64,000 nucleotides of DNA from Conexibacter arvalis (lineage in GTDB: Bacteria; Actinomycetota; Thermoleophilia; Solirubrobacterales; Solirubrobacteraceae). The position numbers and the translations under genes are program-made. Under the pieces are notes generated by a model. It was not told the origin of the DNA. It ran no database searches and saw only the letters and a list, made by a program, of their open reading frames with translations. Numbering within the stretch: the first letter of the stretch is position 1; each line of letters begins with the position of its first letter. Shown here piece by piece: positions 40,654 through 50,495 of this stretch. Where the stretch lies: contig NZ_JACHNU010000002.1 in NCBI RefSeq assembly GCF_014199525.1, positions 42,055 to 106,054 of the forward strand. The letters run 5' to 3'.

Positions 40654-42708
40654 TCACCCCCTCGCCGGCCGGCCGTCCGCCGGCTCGGCGCCGTCGCCGC
40701 CGTCGGCGGCGTGGAGCATGTGGAGCCGCAGGGCGAGGTGGAGCTCGAGGACGCGCGAGGGGTCGTTCCAGCCGGGCAGCAGCGAGGTCACCTTGTCGAG
40801 CCGCTGGCGGAGCGTGTTCGGGTGGATGTGGAGCGCGGCGGAGGCGGCGGTCGTGCTGTGGCCGCAGTCGAAGTAGGTCAGCAGCGTGCGCACCAGCTCG
40901 GTGCCGCGCCGCTCGTCCCAGCGCGCGAGCGGGGCCAGCTCACGCTCGACGTAGCCGCCGACCTGGGCGCGGCCCTGGCCGCTCAGCAGCAGCGCGTACG
41001 GCGCGAGCGCCGTCTCGCTCGCGCAGTCGCCCTCGCGGCCGAGGCTGACGAGCAGCCGCAGGCAGCGGCTGGCGCGGCGGTGGGCGCCGGGCAGCTGGGC
41101 CGGCTCGCCGGCGAGCGCGATCGCGGCCGTCACCGGCGCCCGCGCGGCCGCGGCGAGGTCGGCGTGGACGCGCGCGGCGCTCGTCTCGGCGTCGTCGGCG
41201 GCGACGATCGCCGCCAGCTCGCCGTTGAACGCCCCGACCAGGCCGCGGCCGCCGAGCGCGGCGCGCGCGACCTGCGCGAAGCGCGGCTCGCGCGCCTGCT
41301 CCAGCCGCAGCGCGACCACCGCCAGCGGCTGGTCGAGCGGAAGCCCGTGACGGCGCGCCTCGCGGCCGAGCGCCTCGGGATCGGCGTGGGGCTGCGTCAG
41401 CAGACCGTTGACGAGGTCGCCCATCGCGCGCTGCTCGGCGGCGACGACCCGCTCGCGCGACAGCAGCACGAGCGCGACCATCACCGCGGCGCGCTCCAGC
41501 ATGCGGACCTGCGGCGGCGACAGCGGCCCGTCGCGTAGCAGCACCAGCCCGCCCTCGCCGCCGCTCGGCGCCGCCGTCGAGGCCGCCCACGCGCCCTCGG
41601 CCTCCAGCCGCAGCGAGCGCCCCAGCTCGGCCGAGCGCCGCAGCCCGTCCCGCAGCGCGTCGCTCAGCTCGCCGCCCGCGCCGACGCCGCTGCTAGAGCC
41701 GATGCCGTCGCCGCCGCTGGAGCCGACACCGCCGCCACCGCCGCCGCCGGCGCCACCGCCGCCGCTGGAGCCGACACCACCGCCGCCGCTGGAGCCGGCG
41801 CCGTCGTCGCCGCCCGAGCGCGCGAGCGGCTCGCCGGCGTCGCCGACGACGATCACCTCGCCGCCGAGCTCGCGCGCGACGACGTCGGCCAAGTCGGCCA
41901 GCTCGCCGCCGGCGGCGAGCAGCGCGGTCAGCTGCTCGTGGACGTCGGCGGCCGACTGGATCTCCAGCGTGCGCGCCTGCAGCGCCGCGTTCGCGCGCCG
42001 CTCGCGCAGCAGCGCGTCGCGGCTCTCCTGGAAGAGGCGGGCGTTCTCGATCGCGGCGGCTGCGAGCGCGCCGAGCGAGTCGAGCAGCGCGATCTGCTCG
42101 GGCGCGTAGGCGCGCGGGTAGCGGTCGGCGACGAACAGCACGCCGATCACCGCGTCGTCGGCCATCAGCGGCACGCCGAGCAGCGACTCGATCCCCTCGG
42201 CGAGCACGCCGTGGTCGATCCGGCCGCTGTGCCGGAAGCGGTCGTCGTCGGCGTAGTCGCTGGAGAAGCGGGGCCGCTTGTCGGCGGCGACGAGGCCGCA
42301 GATGCCGACGCCGGCCGGCACGCGGATGCGGCGGAAGTCGTCGGAGAAGGAGCCGTCGGTCGCGCGCACGTAGAAGTCGTCGCGCTCGCGGTCGTGGATC
42401 GACAGGTAGCCGACGTCGCTCGACAGCAGTTGCCGGGCACGGCGGACGATCGCGCCCAGCACCCGGTCGACGTCGCGCAGCGCGGTCAGGTCGTGCGCCG
42501 TCTCGTACAGCGCCAGCAGCTCCCGCTCGCGGGTCCGATGGCGCTCGAGCTGGCCGAGCACCTGCAGCGCCAGGTCGACGTCGGCCCGCTCCCCCGCGCC
42601 GGCGCCGTCGGCGAGCGCCCGCAGCCGCTCTGCCGGCTCGCCTCGGGCGAGCAGCTCGAGCGCTGCTCTCGGCACGGCGTTGGTGGCGCGGTCGCGTCTC
42701 TGCATCAC
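40654..42708 (-). CDS. GAF domain PucR-type transcriptional regulator
   Basis: 684 residues (GTG at 42708 or the adjoining ATG at 42705). Domains: a short helical N-terminus, a GAF domain at about 65-220 (LYETAHDLTALRDVDRVL, LLGVPLMADDAVIGVLFVADR, LLDSLGALAAAAIENARLF), a coiled linker, a Gly/Ser-rich insert around residues 300-345, a CdaR-like region with VNGLLTQPHADPEALGREARRHGL, and the PucR helix-turn-helix LLTYFDCGHSTTAASAALHIHPNTLRQRLDKVTSLLP at the C-terminus. It is divergent from the hyuA operon and is the obvious candidate to control it. The effector is unknown. Confidence 0.9.
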   Translation of the reverse strand: MMQRRDRATNAVPRAALELLARGEPAERLRALADGAGAGERADVDLALQVLGQLERHRTRERELLALYETAHDLTALRDVDRVLGAIVRRARQLLSSDVGYLSIHDRERDDFYVRATDGSFSDDFRRIRVPAGVGICGLVAADKRPRFSSDYADDDRFRHSGRIDHGVLAEGIESLLGVPLMADDAVIGVLFVADRYPRAYAPEQIALLDSLGALAAAAIENARLFQESRDALLRERRANAALQARTLEIQSAADVHEQLTALLAAGGELADLADVVARELGGEVIVVGDAGEPLARSGGDDGAGSSGGGGVGSSGGGGAGGGGGGGVGSSGGDGIGSSSGVGAGGELSDALRDGLRRSAELGRSLRLEAEGAWAASTAAPSGGEGGLVLLRDGPLSPPQVRMLERAAVMVALVLLSRERVVAAEQRAMGDLVNGLLTQPHADPEALGREARRHGLPLDQPLAVVALRLEQAREPRFAQVARAALGGRGLVGAFNGELAAIVAADDAETSAARVHADLAAAARAPVTAAIALAGEPAQLPGAHRRASRCLRLLVSLGREGDCASETALAPYALLLSGQGRAQVGGYVERELAPLARWDERRGTELVRTLLTYFDCGHSTTAASAALHIHPNTLRQRLDKVTSLLPGWNDPSRVLELHLALRLHMLHAADGGDGAEPADGRPARG

Positions 42709-42796
42709 GGGAACCTGTGACGGACCGCGCTCCTCGACGCGGCACCGACAGCGGAGGATTCACCATAGTGCATCGCCAACAGTGGACATCGACACA

Positions 42797-42826
42797 TTGC
42801 GACCGGGTGTCGGGCGGCCGTAGCGT
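42797..42826 (+). promoter_or_regulatory. Candidate promoter of the hyuAB operon
   Basis: TTGCGA at 42797-42802 and TAGCGT at 42821-42826 with an 18-base spacer, about 55 bases before the hyuA start, which has a GAGGAG ribosome site. AT-richer DNA just upstream (42755-42795) probably holds the divergent promoter of the GAF-PucR gene. Confidence 0.4.
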
Positions 42827-42886
42827 TGCGGCAGTCCCGCCGAACCTCCCCCGGCGGCGGGAGACCTTCCGGTTCTGAGGAGAGCT

Positions 42887-44944
42887 ATGCGGATCAAAGT
42901 GGGAGTGGACGTCGGCGGCACGTTCACCGATACGGTGGTGTCGGCCGGCAGCGAGCTGATCCGGGCCAAGGCCTACTCGACCAAGGACGTCACGAGCGGC
43001 ATCCTCGCCGTGCTCGGACGGGCGCGCGAGCAGCTTGAGCTCGACGAGGCGACCTTCTTCGGCTCGATCGAGAAGTTCGTGCTCGGCAACACGATCGTCA
43101 CGAACGTGATCGACGAGCTGCGCTTCCCGTCGGTCGGCCTGCTGACGACCGCCGGCTTCAAGGACACGCTGCGGATCGCGCGCTCCAACCGCGGCCCCTC
43201 GCGCGACGCCCACGCCAACAGCGCCCCGCCGGAGATCGTCGACCGCCGGCGGATCGCCGAGGTCGCCGAGCGCGTCGACGTCGAGGGCGTCGTGCTGCGC
43301 GAGCTCGACCGCGAGCAGGCGCGCGCGGCGATCGCCGGCCTGCTCGACCAGGGCGTCGAGGCGATCGCGATCTGCTTCCTGTGGTCGTTCAAGAATCCCG
43401 CCAACGAGCAGGCCGCGGCGGCGCTCGTGCGCGAGCTGGCGCCCGACCTGCCGGTGACGCTCTCCTCCGAGCTGGCGCCGGTCTACCGCGAGTACGAGCG
43501 GATGGTCACGACCGTCCTCGACGCCGCCTGCAAGCCGGTCGTCGCCGAGCACTTCGCCCAGCTCGACGCGGCGCTGCGCGAGCGCGGCCTGCGCAGCGGG
43601 CTGAAGCTGATGCAGGTCGACGGCGGCTTCCTGTCGGTCGACGAGGCCGGCAAGACGCCGATCAAGATGTTCAACTCCGGCCCGGTCGGCGGCGTCGAGG
43701 GCGCGCGCCGGCTCGGCGACCAGCTCGGCCTCAGACGGGTCGTGACCGCCGACATGGGCGGCACCAGCTTCGACGCGGCGATCATCAGCGACGGCGCCTA
43801 CCGCGTCCTGCCGCGCGCCGAGATGGGCCAGTTCCCGACCGCGCTGACGGCCGTCGACATCAGCTCGATCGGCGCCGGCGGCGGCTCGATCGCGTGGATC
43901 GACTCGCGCGGGCTGATGCGCGTCGGGCCCACGAGCGCCGGCTCGGTGCCCGGCCCCGCCTGCTACGCCCGCGGCGGCGAGGAGCCGACCGTCACCGACG
44001 CGACCGTCGCGATGGGCCTGATCGACCCCGGCTACTTCCTCGGCGGCACGATCGCGCTCGACCGCGACCGCGCCCGCGCGGCGATCGAGCGGGTCGCGAC
44101 GCCGCTGCGCTACGACGTCGACGAGGCCGCCGCCGGCATCTACCGGCTGACGACCGTCCAGATGGCGAACGCGATCCGCGCGCTGACCGTCAACCGCGGC
44201 CACGACCCGCGCGAGTTCACGATGGTCTCCTTCGGCGGCGCGTGCGGCCTGTTCGCGGCCGAGATCGCGCGCGAGTGCGACGTCGCCCGCCTTGTCGTGC
44301 CGGCCGCGGCGTCGGTCTTCTCCGCCTTCGGGCTGCTCCACTCCGACTCGATCTTCACCGCGGTGCAGACGACGCCGTGGAGCTTCGCGCAGAGCGCCGA
44401 GGAGCTGGAGCGCGCCTTCGCCGCGCTGGAGGCGCGCGTGCAGGAGTGGTTCGGCGCCGACCAGATCGCGCCCGACGCCCGCGAGCTGGTGCGCGAGGCC
44501 GACATGAAGTTCGCCGGCCAGGTCTTCGAGGTCACCTCGCAGCTGCCGGCCACCGCCTTCACCGACGACCTCAAGGCGGCCGTGCGCGAGCGCTTCGTCG
44601 CCGACTACGAGGCCGAGTTCGGCGAGGGCACCGCCTGGACCGAGGCCGAGGTGCTCGTCACCAACACGCGCGTGAAGGGGATCGGCCGCTTCGGCGCCGG
44701 CGACCCGGCGCCCGTGAAGCTGCTGCTCGACGACGACGGCGGCCAGCGCCGGCGCGAGATCGTCGAGCCGATGACCGGCCGCCGCCGCGAGGTCGAGGTC
44801 CACCGCGGCCTGCCGCTCGGCGAGCGCCGCGCGGGCCCCTGCATCGTCGAGGAGCCCGACACCAACCTCTACGTGCCCGACGGCGCCGCGATCGAGCGTG
44901 ACGCGCAGGCCAACTACATCATCGACCTGCCGGCGCGCGGCTGA
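42887..44944 (+). CDS. hyuA: Hydantoinase/oxoprolinase/acetone-carboxylase A subunit
   Basis: 685 residues, an ASKHA-fold ATPase that phosphorylates a carbonyl or amide oxygen to activate the substrate for ring opening or carboxylation. Phosphate-1 loop IKVGVDVGGTFTDTVV at the N-terminus, GNTIVTNVIDE and VGLLTTAGFKDTLRI in the Hydant_A_N domain, the second phosphate loop VVTADMGGTSFDAAIISDG and adenosine-binding SIGAGGGSIAWID then GPTSAGSVPGPACYARGG. The family covers N-methylhydantoinase, 5-oxoprolinase and acetone or acetophenone carboxylases, not separable by eye. Pairs with HyuB 27 bases downstream. Confidence 0.93.
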   Translation: MRIKVGVDVGGTFTDTVVSAGSELIRAKAYSTKDVTSGILAVLGRAREQLELDEATFFGSIEKFVLGNTIVTNVIDELRFPSVGLLTTAGFKDTLRIARSNRGPSRDAHANSAPPEIVDRRRIAEVAERVDVEGVVLRELDREQARAAIAGLLDQGVEAIAICFLWSFKNPANEQAAAALVRELAPDLPVTLSSELAPVYREYERMVTTVLDAACKPVVAEHFAQLDAALRERGLRSGLKLMQVDGGFLSVDEAGKTPIKMFNSGPVGGVEGARRLGDQLGLRRVVTADMGGTSFDAAIISDGAYRVLPRAEMGQFPTALTAVDISSIGAGGGSIAWIDSRGLMRVGPTSAGSVPGPACYARGGEEPTVTDATVAMGLIDPGYFLGGTIALDRDRARAAIERVATPLRYDVDEAAAGIYRLTTVQMANAIRALTVNRGHDPREFTMVSFGGACGLFAAEIARECDVARLVVPAAASVFSAFGLLHSDSIFTAVQTTPWSFAQSAEELERAFAALEARVQEWFGADQIAPDARELVREADMKFAGQVFEVTSQLPATAFTDDLKAAVRERFVADYEAEFGEGTAWTEAEVLVTNTRVKGIGRFGAGDPAPVKLLLDDDGGQRRREIVEPMTGRRREVEVHRGLPLGERRAGPCIVEEPDTNLYVPDGAAIERDAQANYIIDLPARG

Positions 44945-44971
44945 GCGCCCGGGCTGCGAGGAGAGACAGAG

Positions 44972-47155
44972 ATGAGCACGATCGACACCGCCGCCCCCAC
45001 CGCGCCCCGCGGCGCGCAGGCGCACGATCCCGTCACGCTCGAGGTCATCCGGATGCGGCTCGACGCGATCGTCGACGAGATGGCGATCGCGATGATGCGC
45101 TCGTCGGGCTCGCCGGTGATCACCGAGTCGGGCGACTTCAACACCGCCCTCTTCGACGCCGAGGGCCGCATCTACGCGTACTCCAACTACGTCCAGTTCC
45201 ACATCGGCTCCGCCAGCGTCGCGCTGAGGGGCCTGCTCGACGCCGTCCCGCTGGAGGAGATGCGGCCCGGCGACGCCTTCATCTCCAACGACTCGCACAC
45301 CGCCGGCTCGACCCATCCGCCCGACGTCTCGGTGATCTCGCCGATCTTCCACGACGGGCGGGTCGTCGGCTTCGCGCAGTCGCAGGCCCACCTGCTCGAC
45401 ATCGGCGGGATGAACCCCGGCGGCTTCGCGCCGAGCGCCGTCGACTGCTTCGCCGAGGCGCTGCGGATGCCGCCAGGCGTCAAGTGCTACGACGCCGGCG
45501 AGCCGGTCGAGTCGGTCCGCCGCATGATCGTCAACAACGTGCGGCTGCCCGTCCCCTTCTGGAACGACGTGCGCAGCCTCGTCGCCTCCAACAACACCGG
45601 CGCCCGCCGCCTCGCCGCGACGATCGACGAGTTCGGCGCCGACACCTTCGCGCGCTACGCCGAGCTGGCACTGGAGGCGGCCCGCCAGGTCGTCGCCGAG
45701 CGGATCGGCCGCCTGCCCGACGGCGTCTACGAGGCGAGCGAGTGGCAGGAGGGCGACGGCAAGGTCGCCGACCTGCTGGAGATCCACTGCCGCATGACCG
45801 TCGACGGCGAGCGGCTGACCTTCGACTTCTCCGGCTCCAGCCCGCAGGTCGCCGGCTTCGTCAACTGCTCCTACGGCGCGCTCGTCGGCAGCGTCGCCAG
45901 CGGGATGAACCCGGTGCTCGCGTGGGACCTGCCGTTCAACCAGGGCGTGCTCGGGCCGGTCGAGATCCTCGCCGCGGAGGCGAGCATCGTCAACCCGGAC
46001 GTGCCGGCGCCGGCAAGCAACGGCCACCTCACCGTCGGCGGCCGCGTCACCCGCCTCGTGACGCTGCTGCTCAACCGCGTCGTCGAGCGCAGCGACGACC
46101 CCGAGCTGCGCGGCCGCGCCCAGGGCATCTGGGCCGACTCGTGGACCGGCGGCATCTCCGCCGGCACCCGCACCGACGACGGCGAGTACTTCGTCCTCTT
46201 CAACATGGACGGCGGGCTGATGGGCGCCGGCGCGCAGGCGACCGGCGACGGCCTCGACGGCTCGGGCATGACGACGCAGATCAGCAACATGGTCCCCGAC
46301 GTCGAGATGAACGAGCTGATGTATCCCGTCCTCTACCTGTGGAAGCGGGTCGACGCGGCGACCGGCGGCCCGGGCGCGCAGCGCGGCGGGCTCGGCGTCG
46401 ACTACGCCTGGACGCTGCGCCGCTGCGACGAGGTCCTGCACACCGTCTTCTGCCCCTGCGCCCAGGTGCCGGCCGGCGGCTACGGCGGCGCCTACCCGGG
46501 CGGCGGCGGCGAGCAGAGCATCCTGCGCGAGGTCGACGTCGACGGCGCCTTCGCGCGCGGCGAGGCCGCCGACCCCGAGCGGCTCGCGCCGCGCGAGACC
46601 GAGCTGCTGGAGCTGGTCCAGCAGGGCCTGACGATCCGCGCCGGCGACGTCTTCCGCCAGCGGATCGCGGGCGGCGGCGGCTACGGCGACCCGCTCCTGC
46701 GCGACCCGGCGGCGGTCGCCGCCGACGTGCGCGACGGCTACGTCACCGCGGCCGCCGCCGAGGCCGCCTACGGCGTGGCGCTCGACGGCGAGGGCGCCGT
46801 CGACCAGGCCGGGACCGAGCGGCTGCGGGCGCGGGCGCGGGCCGAGCGCCTCGGCCGCGAGCCGGCCGCGGTCGCGATCCGCAGCCTCGCCGAGCTGCGC
46901 CGCGGCGAGCAGGGCGCCGGCTCGCTCTGCCAGCGCGGCGGCGACGGCTGGGAGTGCCGCGTCTGCGGGACCGGCCTCGGCGCCGGCGAGGAGTGGGCCG
47001 AGGGCGCGGTGCTGCGGCGGACGAGGGCCGCCGAACGGCTCGGCGAGCTCGGCGTGCGCGTCCGCCCCAACGACGCCGTGCGGCTCGACGAGCACCTCTG
47101 CCCCGGCTGCGGCACCGCGCTCGACGTGCGCGTGACGGTGGAGCGTGCGGCGTGA
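44972..47155 (+). CDS. hyuB: Hydantoinase/acetone-carboxylase B subunit with C-terminal zinc ribbon
   Basis: 727 residues, longer than many HyuB proteins. Hydantoinase_B domain: DPVTLEVIRMRLDAIVDEMAIAMMRSSGSPVITESGDFNTALFDAEGRI, then PGDAFISNDSHTAGSTHPPDV, and GGYGGAYPGGGGEQSILREVD near the end. After residue about 630 an extra domain contains CRVCGTGLGAGEEW and HLCPGCGTALDV, two CxxC pairs that form a probable zinc ribbon. Such a metal domain is not needed by oxoprolinases and is more in keeping with carboxylase relatives. The stop overlaps the CoA-transferase start (GTGA). Confidence 0.92.
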   Translation: MSTIDTAAPTAPRGAQAHDPVTLEVIRMRLDAIVDEMAIAMMRSSGSPVITESGDFNTALFDAEGRIYAYSNYVQFHIGSASVALRGLLDAVPLEEMRPGDAFISNDSHTAGSTHPPDVSVISPIFHDGRVVGFAQSQAHLLDIGGMNPGGFAPSAVDCFAEALRMPPGVKCYDAGEPVESVRRMIVNNVRLPVPFWNDVRSLVASNNTGARRLAATIDEFGADTFARYAELALEAARQVVAERIGRLPDGVYEASEWQEGDGKVADLLEIHCRMTVDGERLTFDFSGSSPQVAGFVNCSYGALVGSVASGMNPVLAWDLPFNQGVLGPVEILAAEASIVNPDVPAPASNGHLTVGGRVTRLVTLLLNRVVERSDDPELRGRAQGIWADSWTGGISAGTRTDDGEYFVLFNMDGGLMGAGAQATGDGLDGSGMTTQISNMVPDVEMNELMYPVLYLWKRVDAATGGPGAQRGGLGVDYAWTLRRCDEVLHTVFCPCAQVPAGGYGGAYPGGGGEQSILREVDVDGAFARGEAADPERLAPRETELLELVQQGLTIRAGDVFRQRIAGGGGYGDPLLRDPAAVAADVRDGYVTAAAAEAAYGVALDGEGAVDQAGTERLRARARAERLGREPAAVAIRSLAELRRGEQGAGSLCQRGGDGWECRVCGTGLGAGEEWAEGAVLRRTRAAERLGELGVRVRPNDAVRLDEHLCPGCGTALDVRVTVERAA

Positions 47156-48411
47156 GCACGCGCACCGACTGGCAGGCCGCGCTCGACGCCGTCGCGGGCG
47201 CGCCGCGGCGGCAGGGGCCGCTGCGCGGCGTCACCGTGCTCGACGTCACGCGCGTCGTCGCCGGCCCCTACTGCGCGATGCTGCTCGGCGACCTCGGCGC
47301 GACCGTCATCAAGGTCGAGAACCCCGCCGAGCCCGACTACGCGCGCGACTTCCCGCCGTTCGTCGGCGACGGCGGCGACCGCTTCAGCGGCTTCTTCGCG
47401 CAGTACAACCGCAACAAGCTCGGCATCACGCTCGACCTCAAGTCGCCCGACGGCCAGGCGCTGCTGCGCGAGCTGGTGCGGCGCAGCGACGTGCTGGTCG
47501 AGAACTTCCGCGCCGGCACGATGGAGCGGCTGGGACTCGGCTACGCGTCGCTGCGGGAGGAGAACCCGGCGCTCGTCTACACGGCGATCTCCGGCTTCGG
47601 GCAGTACGGCCCCAGCTCGCGCAAGCCGGCCTACGACAACAGCGGCCAGGCGACCGGCGGGCTGTGGTCGATGAACGGCTATGCCGACCGCGAGCCGGTC
47701 CGCGTCGGCACGATCATCGGCGACCTGTCGGCGTCGCTCTACGCCGCCTTCGGCACCGTCGCGGCGCTGCGCGAGGCCGAGCGGACCGGCGTCGGCCAGC
47801 TGGTCGACGTCAGCCAGCAGGACGCCGTCCTGTCGCTGACCGAGACGGCCGTCGTCGACTACACCGTCGCCGGCAGGGTCGCCGGCCCGCTCGGCAACGA
47901 CCACCCGTTCGTGCGGCCGTACGGCCTCTTCCCCTGCAAGGACGGCCACGTCTTCTTCGGCGGCTACACGCAGAAGCTGTGGCGCGAGAGCTGCGAGCTG
48001 TTCGGGGCGCCGGAGCTGGTCGACGACCCCGAGATCGCGACGATGGAGCAGCGCTTCGACGAGGAGGTCTACCAGCGGCGCGTCAAGCCGATCGTCGAGG
48101 GCTGGTTCGCCTCCCGCACGAAGGCCGAGCTGGAGGCGATCGCCGGCGACCGGATCCCGCTCAGCGCCGTCAAGGACATCGGCGAGGTCGTCGCCGACCC
48201 GCAGGTCGCCGCGCGCGAGATGGTCGTCGACGTCGACTACCCGGGCGGCGCGGTCGGGATGTTCGGGCTGCCGGTGAAGCTGAGCGAGACGCCTGGCGAC
48301 CCGCGCGCGCAGGCGCCGACGCCCGGCCAGCACAACGACGACGTGCTCGGCGGCGCGCTCGGCCTCTCCGCCGAGCGGCTCGCCGAGCTGCGCGCACGGG
48401 GGACGATCTGA
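47152..48411 (+). CDS. CaiB/BaiF family (class III) CoA-transferase
   Basis: 419 residues. Transfers CoA between carboxylic acids through an aspartyl-CoA intermediate. Typical blocks: GVTVLDVTRVVAGPYCAMLLGDLGATVIKVENP, RNKLGITLDLKSPDGQALLRELVRRSDVLVENFRAGTMERLGLGY, and VGQLVDVSQQDAVLSL with the likely catalytic Asp at about residue 224. GTG at 47152 overlaps the hyuB stop; its own stop overlaps the hydratase ATG (TGATG). It should activate the acid made upstream, or recycle CoA from a product, feeding the hydratase and the HMG-type enzymes that follow. Confidence 0.94.
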   Translation: MSTRTDWQAALDAVAGAPRRQGPLRGVTVLDVTRVVAGPYCAMLLGDLGATVIKVENPAEPDYARDFPPFVGDGGDRFSGFFAQYNRNKLGITLDLKSPDGQALLRELVRRSDVLVENFRAGTMERLGLGYASLREENPALVYTAISGFGQYGPSSRKPAYDNSGQATGGLWSMNGYADREPVRVGTIIGDLSASLYAAFGTVAALREAERTGVGQLVDVSQQDAVLSLTETAVVDYTVAGRVAGPLGNDHPFVRPYGLFPCKDGHVFFGGYTQKLWRESCELFGAPELVDDPEIATMEQRFDEEVYQRRVKPIVEGWFASRTKAELEAIAGDRIPLSAVKDIGEVVADPQVAAREMVVDVDYPGGAVGMFGLPVKLSETPGDPRAQAPTPGQHNDDVLGGALGLSAERLAELRARGTI

Positions 48412-49190
48412 TGGCGATCGCCTACGAGGTCGCCGACGGGATCGCCGAGATCCGCTTCGACCGGCCCGAGAAGCTCAACGCGCTGACGCTCGCGATGTAC
48501 GACCAGCTCGGCGAGGCGTGGAGGGCGGCGCGCGACGACGACGCCGTCCGCGTCGTGCTGCTGACCGGCGCCGGCGAGCGCGCCTTCTGCGTCGGCGCCG
48601 ACCTGACCGAGTCGATCCCGGCGCTCGCCTCCGACCAGTTCGACATCTCGCGCTGGGACCCGGCCCACCTCAAGGACGCCCCGTTCCACAAGCCGATCGT
48701 CGCCGCCGTCAACGGCCTCTGCCTCGGCGGCGGCTTCGAGCTGCTGCTGGCGACCGACATCCGCATCGCCGCCGCCGACGCCAGCTTCGGCTTCCCGGAG
48801 CCGACGATGGGCTTCGTGCCGGCCGGCGGGACGCTCGTGCGGCTGCAGCGCCAGATCGGCTACGCGGCCGCGATGGAGCTGCTGCTGACCGGCGAGCGCT
48901 TCGACGCCGAGCACCTGCTGCGGGTCGGCGTGCTCAACCGCGTCGTCGCGCCCGGCGAGCTGCACGCGACCGCGCGCGGCGTCGCCGAGCGGATCGCGTC
49001 GCTCAGCGCCCAGGCGGTCCAGACGACGAAGCAGAGCGTGCTGGAGCTGGCCGACCTGCCGCTCGCCGACGCGTTCGCGCGCGAGGCGCGGCTCGGCCAG
49101 AGGACCTTCACCAGCGACGACGCGCGCGAGGGGCTGCGGGCCTTCGCCGAGCGCCGCGCACCGGACTTCCGCGGCTCCGCCGAGCGCTGA
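48411..49190 (+). CDS. Enoyl-CoA hydratase/isomerase family protein
   Basis: 259-residue crotonase. Both hydratase glutamates are present: in NGLCLGGGFELLLATD (Glu144 of rat hydratase) and in FGFPEPTMGFVPAGGT (Glu164). The oxyanion-hole segments GERAFCVGADL and GGGFE are intact. In an HMG-type pathway a hydratase of this kind could interconvert 3-methylglutaconyl-CoA and HMG-CoA, but specificity cannot be judged from sequence. Starts within the stop of the CoA-transferase gene. Confidence 0.92.
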   Translation: MAIAYEVADGIAEIRFDRPEKLNALTLAMYDQLGEAWRAARDDDAVRVVLLTGAGERAFCVGADLTESIPALASDQFDISRWDPAHLKDAPFHKPIVAAVNGLCLGGGFELLLATDIRIAAADASFGFPEPTMGFVPAGGTLVRLQRQIGYAAAMELLLTGERFDAEHLLRVGVLNRVVAPGELHATARGVAERIASLSAQAVQTTKQSVLELADLPLADAFAREARLGQRTFTSDDAREGLRAFAERRAPDFRGSAER

Positions 49191-49217
49191 CCGCGACCGA
49201 CATCAGGGAGAGAAGCA

Positions 49218-50495
49218 ATGCCTGTCAACAGCCGCCTGCCCGGCTTCTACAAGCTCGCGCTCGACGAGCGCTTCGCCGCCCTCGCGGAGGCGAGCGACGC
49301 CGACCCGGCGGTGCTCGACGACCTGCGTCCCGCGCACGAGGCGATCCTGCCGATCGCCGACGGGATGGTCGAGAACGCCGTCGGGCTGATGCCGGTCCCG
49401 CTCGGGGTCGGCGCCAACTTCCGCGTCAACGGCCGCGACCTGCTCGTGCCGATGGCGACCGAGGAGCCGTCGGTGATCGCCGCCGCCAGCAACCTCGCCC
49501 AGGTCGCGCGCGAGCACGGCGGCTTCTTCTGCTCGACCAGCGCGCCGCTGATGATCGCCCAGATCCAGGTGCTCGACGTCGCCGACCCGCACGGCGCCAG
49601 CCTGCGCCTCCACGAGCGCCGCGACGAGCTGCTCGCCGCCGCCGACGCGCAGGACCCGGTGCTGGTGCGGCTCGGCGGCGGCGCGCGCGAGCTGCAGGTG
49701 CGGGTCGTCGACGGCGCCGAGCAGCGCCACGTCGTCGTCCACCTGATCGTCGACGTCGGCGACGCGATGGGCGCCAACGCCGTCAACACGATGGCCGAGG
49801 CGCTCGCGCCGCGGATCGCCGAGATCGCGCGCGGGCGCGTGCTGCTGCGGATCCTCTCCAACAAGGCCGACCTCCGCCTCGCGCGGGCGCGCGCCGTCTT
49901 CGACGCCGGCAAGCTCGGCGGCGCCGAGGTCGTCGACGGGATCGTCGACGCCTATCGGCTCGCCTTCGACGACCCCTACCGCGCGGCGACGCACAACAAG
50001 GGGATCATGAACGGCATCAGCGCCGTCGTGCTGGCGACCGGCAACGACACCCGCGCCGTCGAGGCCGGCTGCCACAGCCACGCGGTCCGCGACGGCCGCT
50101 ACACGACGCTGTCGCACATGGAGCGCGACGCCGACGGCAACCTCGTCGGCACGCTCGAGGTGCCGATGCCGGTCGGCCTCGTCGGCGGCGCGACGAAGAC
50201 CCACCCGACCGCCCGCGCCGCGGTCAGGCTGCTCGGCGTCGAGACCGCCGCCGAGCTGGCGCAGGTCGTCGTCGCGGTCGGGCTGGCGCAGAACGTCGGC
50301 GCACTGCGCGCGCTCGCGACCGAGGGGATCCAGCGCGGCCACATGACGCTCCACGCGCGTAACATCGCGATCGCGGCCGGCGCGACGGCGGAGGAGGTCG
50401 ACGCGGTCGTGCGGCGACTCGTCGCCGAGGGCACCGTCCGCGCCGACCGCGCCGAGGCCGCGCTCGCCGAGCTGCGCGCGGGGGCGCCGGCGTGA
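49218..50495 (+). CDS. mvaA: Class II (degradative-type) HMG-CoA reductase
   Basis: 425 residues, the size of Pseudomonas mevalonii MvaA. That enzyme oxidises mevalonate with CoA and NAD+ to HMG-CoA. Catalytic residues are in place: Glu in MVENAVGLMPVPLGVG, Lys in THNKGIMNG, Asp in ATGNDTRAVEAG, His in GHMTLHARNIA. The dinucleotide motif DAMGANAVNT is the class II form. SD GGAGAG before ATG at 49218. There is no mevalonate kinase or other isoprenoid gene nearby and the next gene is an HMG-CoA lyase relative, so the direction is probably catabolic. Direction and cofactor are inference. Confidence 0.94.
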   Translation: MPVNSRLPGFYKLALDERFAALAEASDADPAVLDDLRPAHEAILPIADGMVENAVGLMPVPLGVGANFRVNGRDLLVPMATEEPSVIAAASNLAQVAREHGGFFCSTSAPLMIAQIQVLDVADPHGASLRLHERRDELLAAADAQDPVLVRLGGGARELQVRVVDGAEQRHVVVHLIVDVGDAMGANAVNTMAEALAPRIAEIARGRVLLRILSNKADLRLARARAVFDAGKLGGAEVVDGIVDAYRLAFDDPYRAATHNKGIMNGISAVVLATGNDTRAVEAGCHSHAVRDGRYTTLSHMERDADGNLVGTLEVPMPVGLVGGATKTHPTARAAVRLLGVETAAELAQVVVAVGLAQNVGALRALATEGIQRGHMTLHARNIAIAAGATAEEVDAVVRRLVAEGTVRADRAEAALAELRAGAPA

